64,000 bases of DNA from Anniella stebbinsi (taxonomy: Eukaryota > Chordata > Lepidosauria > Squamata > Anniellidae). Every line of letters starts with the position of its first letter. Within the stretch, counting starts at the first letter, position 1. Positions 29,201-41,200 of the stretch are shown here, piece by piece. Where the stretch lies: assembly GCA_029215795.1 (NCBI GenBank), contig JARDYH010000002.1, positions 361,300,973 to 361,364,972 of the forward strand, written 5' to 3'. Under the pieces are notes generated by a model. It was not told where the DNA came from. It was given only the letters and a program-made list of their open reading frames with translations, and did not search any database. A program made the translations under genes and the position numbers.

Positions 29201-32200
29201 AAGGCGGCAGCTCAAACGGGCGGAGAAAGCTAAGCCCACAAGGCGAAGCATGAGATTGAGAAAACAGAGCACAGCTGATGCAGGCCTTAAATGAGATTGC
29301 AAAGGAATGTGGAACAGCTGTGGAAAAGGGGCGAGGACAGGCTCAGGTGAATATAAAAGGGGAAAACAGAAAGCAAGGTTTTCGTTGGGAACAACTGACG
29401 TATTTGGCTCCTGACACTCCCGCATACTTCTGGCTTGCAACCTGTGGACTGAACAACCGGCGTGACTGTTGACCCTGGACCCTGGACTCCGCTCATATCT
29501 GGTTTGACCTTCGGCTTTGACATTTGGACTGACTGAATCTCTGACGTGACCTTGTTTTGGTAAATGGACCTTGTGGACTTCTTAAAGCAATTTTGAGATC
29601 CTGAAACGGAGCTGTGGACTGCTTTGCCTTTCAGTGTAAGTTCAGCACTTGACTCAGACCAGGGGGTTAATCTCTGGAGTATAAATAAAAACCTTCAAAC
29701 AAATAAGTTCTGGCGTCCATCCCGGACATTCTTTGATAAGGGGTTTGGCTAAAGTCCCAGACTAAAAACTGTTGTAATACGACATGTGCACAGATCCGGA
29801 CCTGTCAGATCGGGATCCGGAGTGGATCGGGGCACAGCCCTAGTATTGACCTTAAAAGCCCTAAATGAGGGGTGGGTAGAAGGTACATCAGTATCTACTG
29901 ATTTGCAGTAGACTCGCAAGAGTTTCTGTCTCCCAACCATTGACCAACAGCGGCAACAAAATGACTTCCTCCTTCAGCCTGATCCAGGGCAATAGTAAGC
30001 CCCAAGGGACTTACCTGAGCCATTCTGCAGTCATGTGTCATTGATGAGAGCTGATATTTAAAAAGAAGATGAGGGCTCTGTAGTTTCCTACATCTAAGGT
30101 CGCAAACTACGGAAATGGCCTTTGACAGCCATGAGCGGGGAGGAGGGGGAGGGGGAGGGGGAGGAGGAGGGGAATCCAATGGACTTCCAGTTGGCCTCGC
30201 ACTGAGGCCCACTTAGCAGCTGCACAGTGGGTGCCCAGGAAGCCACAACAGCTGACCCGCTTTGGGGTGTCCAGATCTCAATTCGGATCCAGATCCGAAG
30301 TGAGTCACCATAGGCCCAAAGCACCCTGAGTGGAATTGGTTTCCGATTCGGGATTTCCAAATCTGCCTTCGAAAGGAATCGGAGGGGCTGTGCACAGACC
30401 TATTTTTCAGTAGCTTTTCAGTGCAATTGTGGAATTTGCTGCCTGCCAAATCCCAATCCCAAAGTTTCTCTTCCGGAAGGCAGACTTTACCCCTTAACCT
30501 TATATTCTCCCTTTCTTACCTACCCCTTACGCAGCCATGAGCAGGAAGCATAGGATTTTATAAACAAAGAAAGATTGATTAATTACAATAAAAAGTTGTT
30601 GAATAAATAACAAGTAACTCTTGAATGGCTCTGTGAATATAGGTTCTCCCATACAAAATACTCCAAAATCACTCTCTCAAACAACCCTTGCACAATCACC
30701 ACAGGTCTTTACTGAAGCCTTAATTCACACTCTCTCCCCATCCTAAAATCCTATCTCTGATCTAACCCCTCTGTCATCTTGTCCCTATCTCATTTCATCT
30801 TATCTCATCAGTGTGCTTCACTGTGTTTTGAGATATGACACACATGGGTTCCTCATGGTGCAGGGTGACCATATAGAAAGGAGGACAGGGCTTCTGTATC
30901 TTTAACAGTTGAATAGAACAGGGGATTTCAGCAGGTGTCATTTGTAGGCGTTCAGCACCGGGTGAAATCCCCTCTTCAGCACAACAGTTAAAACTGCAGG
31001 AGCTATACTAGAATGAACAGATACAAAAGAGGGCAGGGCTCCTGCAGCTTTACCTGTTGGGATGAAGATGAGGTTTTACCAGGTGCTGCATGCCTACAAA
31101 GGACACCTGCTGAAATTCTCTTTTCTATACAGCTGATAAAGATACAGGAGCCCTGTCCCCCTTTCCGTAGAGTCACCCTATCTTAGTATACAAGTCCCAC
31201 CATCCCCAGCAAATATAGGGATTTACATCCCCTCTCTTGAATCAAATTCCCAGGATAGCTATACACCTCCTCCCACCTCACTTGAAGGGGCTGATGGGAC
31301 CAGACTGCAGTCCCAAGGGGAGGGTGGGATCGTTCCCCCGACCCACCGTGAGGTCGACATTCTCAAGGAGTTGTTGAGAGATATCCTTGCAGCCTCCTGC
31401 AATCGCCGTCGCAGGCATGTCGGCGTCGGAGTACCAGTCCCGGTTGACCACGTGGGCATAGTTCCCGGCTGGTGATGCATGCTGGACTCGCATGGTCGTC
31501 ACGATCCCTACAGACCTGCCTGGAAGGGATGGAGAGATTTGGAGAGAGAGGACACACTGGCAAGAGATCCTAGTGGGAACTCGGGTTTCACGAGAGCTGA
31601 GCCCATGCCAGTTATCCTCCGCGACTTGATATTTCCTGGAAGGGCTCAGGTCAAAGGCAGTGCCTCTGGGCATGTAAAGAGTGCATTTTCTCAGGGCTTA
31701 AGGCAGCCTCCCCCAACCTGGTGCCCTCCAGATGCATTGGACTACAACTCCCATAATCCCCAGCAAGAAGAGCTGGCTGGGTATTATGGGAGTTGTAGTC
31801 CAACACTTCTGGAGGGTGCCAGGTTAGGGAAGGGTATTTTAAGGAACCTAGCCTAGATGGCATTCATATTTCTGGAATTAAGGGGTTACATCTGTGAGGG
31901 CGTTCCTGAGTCCGAGAAGCCTTTCAATTCAGCACTGGAAAAAAATAAGAATAATCCAGACACCTCTGTAACCATTTGCTGGGATGTTGTTCTCTGGTGG
32001 CCTGGGGGGGGGAGGGGGGCATGGCTGAACCAGGATATTTTGCTGCCTGAGGCAGAGCCGCGAATGCCCCACCCACCTCCCATCCACTGCAAAGTGCCTA
32101 CTACCCAGAGCCAGCCAAGTTGCTTTGGAAAATGAAGTGGGAAATCCCCCAATCCCCTGGCAATAATAATAACAAAAACAACTTATAATGACAAAGTAAA

Positions 32201-35200
32201 TAAGTAACAATTAGTTACCCATTCCCAGGGCCGGCTCTGCCATTGGGCAGAGCAACTTAGTCACCTCAGGCGACAGCAAGGTATTGGAGGAGAGAGATGT
32301 GTGTCATGTGACTTGGCTCAGCAATACTACAAGTGAGAAGGATCTTGGAGTTGTAGATCACAAACTGAATATGAGCCAACAGTGTGATGTGGCTGCAAAA
32401 AAAGCAAATGCTATTTTGGGCTGCATTAATAGAAATATAGCTTCCAAATTGTGTGAGGTACTGGTTCCCCTCTATTTGGCACTGGTTAGGCCACATCTTG
32501 AGTACTGCGTCCAGTTCTGGGCACCACACTTCAAGAAGGATGCAGACAAGCTGGAGGGGTTTCAGAGGAGGGCAACAAAGATGATCAGGGGTCTGGAAAC
32601 AAAGCCCTCCGAGGAGAAACTGAAAGAACTGGGCATGTTTAACCTGGAGAAGAGAGGACTGAGAGGAGACATGATAGCACTCTTCAAGGACTTGAAATGT
32701 CACACAGAGGAGGGCCAAGATCTCTTCTCGATCATCCCAGAGTTCAGGACACGGAATAAAGGGCTCAAGTGACAGGAAGCCAGATTCCGGCTGGACATCA
32801 GGAAAAAATCCTGATGTTAGAGTAGTATGACAATGGAACCCATGACCTAGGGAGGTGGTGGGCTCTCCCACACTAGAGGCCTTCAAGATGCAGCTGCACA
32901 GCCATCTGTCAGGGATGCTTTAAGGTGGATTCCTACATTGAGCAGGGGGGTTGGACTTGATGGCCTCACAGGCTCCTTCCAACTCTACGATTCTATGACC
33001 TGCCCTGTACCTTCTCAGCTAGCCTGCTGCCTTCAGACGCAGTGGAGGAGGATGCCTCCTCATCAATGTCGAAGACTGATTCATCCGCTGCGTCTTCACA
33101 TGGCACATAGTTAAACTATGGAATTCACTACTACAAGATGTGTTAGCCAACAATTTGGATGGCATTAAAAGGAGGCTGGATAAATTCCTGGAGGAGAAGG
33201 CTATCAAGGGCTAATAGTCTCTTGATGGCTATGTGCTACCTCCAAGAGCAGAAGCAGTGAGCCTGTGTGCACCAGTTGCTGGGGAACATGGGTGGGAGGG
33301 TGCTATTGCACTCATGTCCTGCTTGTATATTCCTGGACGACGGCTGGTTGGCCGCTGTGTGAACAGACTGCTGGACTAGATGAACCTTGGACTGATTCAG
33401 CACCAGGACTCTTCTGATGTTTAATCATGGAATGGGAAAGGTGCCATTTTGCTCTTCAACTCCAACAGCAAAAAGCCTTCGGCCGGCCCTGCAGGACACC
33501 CAAAAGCTGCTGCCTGATGCGGCCGCCGCACTGGCCAGAGGAACGGGTAAACATAGGGGAATTGCAAGAATTGATTAAACTACCCAGAAAGCCACAAACA
33601 TGTTTGCCAATGACAACCGGCCAGGCGGGAGGCATGGAGCTCCTCCTGGGGGCCTTCTTTCTATGATCTTTTTCATTGTGGCCGGCTGCCCGAAACTACT
33701 GATCTCTATCCAGAGGGCTGCTCTGCCTTAGGGGTCCTGTCCTGGCATCAGAGGTCATCATCATCATCATTGTTATTATTGTTGCTATTATTTCAAGTCC
33801 TGGCAACCCACAAATGCTCCCCAGGTCAGCTAGGCCAAGAGGAGAGTCCGGCGCTCAGGGCTCGTCCCTCTCCGCCCACTCGAGACTTTACCTGCCTCTC
33901 TGGCTCTCCGCAGTACTGACACCACCTCGTTGCCCATGGTGGTGTCGCACTGGTCGTGCCGCGCAGCCGCACTGACCCCGATAGTTTCATAGTTGCCCTT
34001 CACCCCGCAGAGGTAGGCGGTGGCGGTGCCGGCACTGTCTGGCACCTGCCGATCCACGTTGTAGGTCTGCAGAAAAACAAAGAGGGCTTGATTGGGAGGG
34101 GGCCCAAAGGACAGGCCTCCCATGCTCTGGGGAGGGGTGACCAACTGCCAGGATTTCCCCAGATTTGTCCCGGTATCTGTTCTTTCCTGGGTGTCAGGGG
34201 GATTTTCTGTAATTTTCTATCATGTCCTGGAATGGCACACTTTCCCCTTTAAGGCAGGGGGAATGACACACTTTCCGGAGGCGCAGCATTTCCTCCCAGT
34301 GCGCCAATCAAGGCCTTAAAGGGGAAAACATTGTCATTCCCGGATATTATAGAAAAGGCCCCAATTGGATCAGGGGCCAGGGCGGGAATTGCACACTTTC
34401 CCCTCCTCGGCTCCAATCAGGGCCTTTCAGGGTTAATGCCCCCAATTGGAGTGGAGGAGGGGAAAGCGCACTTTCCGGGGGCCTCTGGAAAGTGCATCAT
34501 ATCCCACCCCCACCGGGCATCCTCTTTTTTTGGGGGGGGTCCCAAATAGGTTCACTCTAGGGAGGGGCAAGCAGCAGCCCTATGATTGCAAGGGTGGGGA
34601 AATCTGGCCCTCCTAGATTTCCCAGGGGATCACACCCCTTTCCCCGGACTGCCAATTGCTTGGTGGTTTCCTAGTTCCAGAGAACGTCCCCGGGATTGAA
34701 TCCAGTCCTCAGGCGGAAAGAGATTCCTCAGCCCTGAACTACTGGGCGAGAGAGATGGGCAAGCAGGCCTATCCAGTAGCCTGTAAGAGGACGGAGAATG
34801 CAAGAGGGATAAGGGGGAACACCATCATCAGCTCTACAACCACACTATGAGAACAGTTTGGATGTGCATCGCAAGCGCAGGGTTGAGCATCCTGCAGCAT
34901 TCTGATTTTTAACGCAGTAAGTTTCTAGTCCCCACGGTACTGTAAAGGCAGGATTTGAAGCAGGGGTGAGGAACCTCCTGCTTGCCGGCCTAATCCGGCC
35001 CACAGAGGTTTCCCATCCAGCCCTTGACGGCTTTGTGCTTCACTGGGACGAGAGGCAGGAATTCTAACATGTGAAGCTTTTCCACACAGAGGGCATTCGA
35101 AGCTACCACTGGTCCCTGTAGCCCACCTGGAATGGCCGCAATGCTTCAGCCCCTCAGGCAGCTGGCCCTCTCCCAGTTTTGCTTCAAGAGCCTTTTAACT

Positions 35201-38200
35201 CAAGATGCGAAGGATTGGGCCCGAGAGTTTTATGTCTGTACTGTGTTTTTCGTCCAAATAGGGGTGGTAGCAGTGGAGTCTGCCGATTCCCATTTCATTA
35301 GGGCTGTGAATCGGTTCTGGGCTTCAGTCAGAACCGGCCAGAACTCTAAAGGAGCTGGCCAAGGTGCTGAACCTATTTTGGTGCTAAGGTTCAATATCTT
35401 AGATAGCTCCTTTAGAATTCTGGCCGGTTCCGACTGAAGCCCAGAACCATTTCACAGCCCCAATGAAATCAGAGTCGGCAGACTCCAGTGAGTGGGTAGG
35501 GAACAGGCTTTACCCATTGAATTACAGCCTGCTGTGCCTTTGGTAGAGGAAAAGAGCTTTCCAGGTGATGGCGGATGCAGACGTGGAAATCCTGGCAAGT
35601 AAACTTTGTTCAGAACTCCAGGGTGAAATGCAGACCGTAGGTCAGACTCAGAGGTGTACAAAATCACGCACGGTGTGGAGAATGTGGACAGGGAGACATT
35701 TTTCTCCCTCTCTCAAAATACAAGAACCCAACGGGGTCGTCCCATGAAGCTGATCAGTGAGAGATTCCGGACAAACAAAAGAAAGTCCATCTTCACACGG
35801 CACATAGTCCAACTATGGAATTCACTTCCACAAGATGTAGCGATGGCCACCAGTTTGGATGGCTTTAAAAGGGGGGTGGATAGATTCCTGGAGGAGAAGG
35901 CTATGCATGGCTACTAGTCCTGACGGCTATGTGCTACCTCCAGTATCCGAGGCAGAAAGCCTGTGTGCACCGGTTGCTGGGGAACATGGGCGGGAGGGTG
36001 CTGTTGCACCATGTCCTGCTTCGTTGGTCCCTGGTCGACAGCTGGTTGGCCGCTGTGTGAGCAGAATGCTGGACTAGATGGACCCTGGGTCTGATCCCGC
36101 ATCAGGGCTCTTCTTACGTTCTTACCTTGGAAAGTGCTACATAGGGGAAAGTGTCCATGACCAGCGGCATTTCGGGGCTCAGGCGGCCCTCCATTTGTCC
36201 CTTCAGGATGCGTGTAGCTGTGATGGTGGGAATGCCCATGCCTGCCGAGAAGACAGGCTCCGTGTGAGAAAAATAAAAGTTGTGACCCTCAGCTTGCAGG
36301 ATCTGGACCACAATCCCCCCTGGCCACTAAATCTCCACCCACCCACCCACCTACACCCCATATGAACTGTCTCCAGAACAGCTGCCTTCCTAAGAAAGTC
36401 TTTCTCCTTCATCTGTCCCCCGTCACACACACATGGGGCACCAACACTCCAGATTAAGGCTGGGGGAGGGGTTGTCTTTTCAGAGGGTGACAGAACGTTT
36501 AGAAGAGGAATTGATGCTCCTAATGCATGGTCACATTCCACTTATGCCTCTGGACAAACAGGTGCTGCAGGCGTTTTTCTAATATTTTAATAACCTGCAA
36601 AACCTATTTGTCCAGAGAGGTTTGTGAAATAAACAGGCACACCAACAGGTGCGATGCCCTTTCTCTTTCTCTCTCTCAAACCACTACTGAAGATCATTGT
36701 TCTACCTCACTGGCAAGTTAGAGGATCACTGCACAACAAGATCAATCCCTCCCTGCATCCACACTCTTCACAGAGCTCTTCCTCACACCGGCCCTCCAGG
36801 GCTCAGACTTGGCCTCATCTACACCACGCAGGATATTGCACTGTGAAAGCCGTATGAAAGCGGTACATAAGAGGCCGGAGCCGCGCTACTGCCTTACAGT
36901 TGACACGTAGCATATACCGCTTGCATGGTGCTATATCCTGCCTGGTGTGGCTCCTACCTTTTATATGCCTCTTTCCTAGTGCAATATCCTGCTTGGTGTA
37001 GAGGAGTCCCGTTGAAATAATAAACACAGGGGATCCATGTTTTCAGGACACACCTTCCTGGATGGGACCCACCAGTTAACACGAGCCATTTAAAGCCGAT
37101 TAAGAGAACACTTTCCTGGCACAGGAATTCTGGGCAAATCAGGTTTCCTGTCCTGGGATAATATCAAGCCCGGGCAGGGGCAGGGCAGGGGCGGGGCAGG
37201 GGCAGAAGTGACCATTTTAGGGTTGCCTGGATTGGCTGCTGAAAAGAGGAGGCTTCAGAGTAAACACAACCGTGCTCTGGGCTTGTGAGACTCAGGGAAG
37301 CTGGATTGATTCTGCATGGGTACTGGCAGCCCCTGTGTGCTTAGGTCTACACGCAAACGCCAGCAAGTGGGCATGGTGGGGCATCAGCCAAAGGCCCACG
37401 CCCGAGCATGGGCCCGCCAGCATGACGCCCCTGGAATTGCTTCACCTCTTCACCCTGGCAACCTGCTTGCTCTCCTGCCTCTCGCTCCGGTCTAAAGAGC
37501 CGTGGGGATGAGAACGGGGAGCAGGAGACGCCATGGCCTCCTGGCTCCCTGCTTGTCAAGCAAGCAAATGGCAGCATCGAGGAGGAGGAGGAGGAGGAGG
37601 AGGAGGAGGAGGAGGAGGAAAAGAGCAGCTGTTGACTATGGCGGTGAGAAGATGGAGGGTGTCTTGCTCAAAAACCCGGAACCATGACTGCATACACGCA
37701 CACACGCACGCACACACACGCACATACCCCACAGAACAGACCACCTGGTCAAGACGTCCTGCAGAGCAGGCAGCGCAACACCTGCACCTGCCACTCACCA
37801 TCTCCCAGGAAAAGGATGAGATTCTTGGCTCGGTGGTGCATATGAGAGAGTCTCAGGCTTTCCTGGATGGCTTTGGACGCCTGCTGGTTCCAGAATGCCG
37901 GCTTCTCCTCTTCCGCTTGAAGAACAGAAAGGAGGACACGGACAGATTATGAGAGGCAAAGCTGTAGCGTCGGCCCTTTGTAGTAGGCACATCGCCCTGC
38001 AAGTGGCTGGCTAGAATCGTAGAATAGTAGAGTTGGAAGGGGCCTCTAAGGCCATGGAGTCCAACCCCCTGCTCAATGCAGGAATTAGGGGTGTGCATCG
38101 GATCGGATCCGATCCACGATCCGAATCCGATCCGACCCAAAATCGGGAAAATCCGATCCGATCCGATCTGATCCGGCCAACCTCCGATCCGATCCGATCC

Positions 38201-41200
38201 GATCCGATGAGGTCCGATCCGGATCGGACGCCATTTTGAATGCTTTTCCCCATAGCCAAGTATTGTTTTACAAAAACGCCTATAACTTTTTCATTTTTAA
38301 AGATAGAAGGATGAAACTTGGGGACATTGTAGACTGGTTAGGGATAGTTATCTGTGAGAAATTTCAGAAAGATTGGTGCATGCGTTTTGTGGCAATTAAT
38401 TTTTTAATAAATACCCAGGAATGCTTATAACTTTGTCATTTTTAAAGTTACAAACATGAAACTTTGCCACATTGTAGGAGGTACCTTGGGACCTATGTGT
38501 GTGAAATTTCAGAAACATAGGTGCTTGCCTTGTGTGGCAATTAATTTTAGAAAAATGGGTAGTAGTGGGGTAAATACAGTTACGCCTCCCATTTTTTTAT
38601 TTTTTAAGATACAAACAGGAAACTTGGGCACATTACAGATACCACTTTCCTTGATATGTGAGTGAAATTTCAGAAACATTGGAGCTTGCCTTGTGTGGCA
38701 ATTAAGTTTTGAAACAATGAGGAAAGAAACACCTATAACTTTGTCATTTTTAAAGTTACACACATGAAACTTTGCCACATTGTAGGTGGTACCTTGGGAC
38801 CTATGTGTGTGAAATTTCAGAAACATAGGTGCTTGCCTTGTGTGCCAATTAATTTTAGAAAAATGGGTAGTAGTGGGGTAAATACAGTTACGCCTCCCAT
38901 TTTTTTAGTTTTGAAGATACAAACAGGAAACTTGGGCACATTACAGGGAACACTTCACTTGATATGTGTGTAAAATTTCAGAAACGTTGGTGCTTGCCTG
39001 GTGTGGCAATTAATTTTTGAAACAATGAGGGATTCATTGGACAGCACTTGCCCATAGGGATTCATTGGACAGTACTTTCCCATAGGGAATCATTGCATTG
39101 CACTTTCCCATAGGGAATCATTGCATTGCACTTTCCCATAGGGAATCATTGCATTGCACTTTCCCACTGAGAAATACAGTTATGCCTCCCACATTTTTAT
39201 TTTTGAAGATACAAACAGGAAACTTGGGCACATTGTAGACTGGTTAGGGATAGTTATCTGTGAGAAATTTCAGAAAGATTGGTGCATGCGTTTTGTGGCA
39301 ATTAATTTTTTAATAAATACCCAGGAATGCCTATAACTTTGTCATTTTTAAAGTTACACACATGAAACTTTGCCACATTGTAGGTGGTACCTTGGGACCT
39401 ATGTGTGTGAAATTTCAAAAACGTAGGTGCTTGCCTTGTATGGCAATTAATTTTAGAAAAATGGGTAGTAGTGGGGTAAATACAGTTACGCCTCCCATTT
39501 TTTTATTTTTTAAGATACAAACAGGAAACATGGGCACATTACAGGGAACACTTCACTTGATAGGTGTGTAAAATTTCCGAAAGCTGGGTCCAGGCATGTG
39601 GTGGCAATTAATTTTTGAAACAATGAGGAAAGAAACGCCTATAACTTTTTTATTTTAAAAGTTAGAAGTCTGAACATTGCTCACTTTGTAGATGGGTTAG
39701 GGGTAGATATGTGTCAGAAATTTCAGAATGATAGGTCCAGGCATTTGATGGCTATGGAATTTTTAGATTAAATGTTTCAAAAAATGTTCCACAGAGGCCA
39801 GGTCTTCCTTTCCTCCCCCTCCCGCTTCCCGCGAAGAAAAGGAAACACTGTCTCGTCTCGATCCCTTTGATCCTTGCTAGTATCCATTACAGGGCTCGTG
39901 TCTGCTTGAGTAAAAAGTGAAAGTAGGAAAGCAGACACGAGCCCTGTAATGGATACTAGCAAGGATCAAAGGGATCGAGACGAGACAGTGTTTCCTTTTC
40001 TTCGCGGGAAGCGGGAGGGGGAGGAAAGGAAGACCTGGCCTCTGTGGAACATTTTTTGAAACATTTAATCTAAAAATTCCATAGCCATCAAATGCCTGGA
40101 CCTATCATTCTGAAATTTCTGACACATATCTACCCCTAACCCATCTACAAAGTGAGCAATGTTCAGACTTCTAACTTTTAAAATAAAAAAGTTATAGGCG
40201 TTTCTTTCCTCATTGTTTCAAAAATTAATTGCCACCACATGCCTGGACCCAGCTTTCGGAAATTTTACACACCTATCAAGTGAAGTGTTCCCTGTAATGT
40301 GCCCATGTTTCCTGTTTGTATCTTAAAAAATAAAAAAATGGGAGGCGTAACTGTATTTACCCCACTACTACCCATTTTTCTAAAATTAATTGCCATACAA
40401 GGCAAGCACCTACGTTTTTGAAATTTCACACACATAGGTCCCAAGGTACCACCTACAATGTGGCAAAGTTTCATGTGTGTAACTTTAAAAATGACAAAGT
40501 TATAAGCATTCCTGGGTATTTATTAAAAAATTAATTGCCACAAAACGCATGCACCAATCTTTCTGAAATTTCTCACAGATAACTATCCCTAACCAGTCTA
40601 CAATGTGCCCAAGTTTCCTGTTTGTATCTTCAAAAATAAAAATGTGGGAGGCATAACTGTATTTCTCAGTGGGAAAGTGCAATGCAATGATTCCCTATGG
40701 GAAAGTGCAATGCAATGATTCCCTATGGGAAAGTGCAATGCAATGATTCCCTATGGGAAAGTACTGTCCAATGAATCCCTATGGGCAAGTGCTGTCCAAT
40801 GAATCCCTCATTGTTTCAAAAATTAATTGCCACACCAGGCAAGCACCAATGTTTCTGAAATTTTACACACATATCAAGTGAAGTGTTCCCTGTAATGTGC
40901 CCAAGTTTCCTGTTTGTATCTTCAAAACTAAAAAAATGGGAGGCGTAACTGTATTTACCCCACTACTACCCATTTTTCTAAAATTAATTGGCACACAAGG
41001 CAAGCACCTATGTTTCTGAAATTTCACACACATAGGTCCCAAGGTACCACCTACAATGTGGCAAAGTTTCATGTGTGTAACTTTAAAAATGACAAAGTTA
41101 TAGGTGTTTCTTTCCTCATTGTTTCAAAACTTAATTGCCACACAAGGCAAGCTCCAATGTTTCTGAAATTTCACTCACATATCAAGGAAAGTGGTATCTG

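Noticed and set aside
32284..32772. 162-codon open frame as a host gene
   Set aside because: The reading is the C-terminus of a CR1 reverse transcriptase and is followed by the CR1 3'UTR and tail.
39031..39170. CRISPR-like regularly spaced repeats
   Set aside because: Units are directly adjacent with no spacers, and the DNA is clearly vertebrate.
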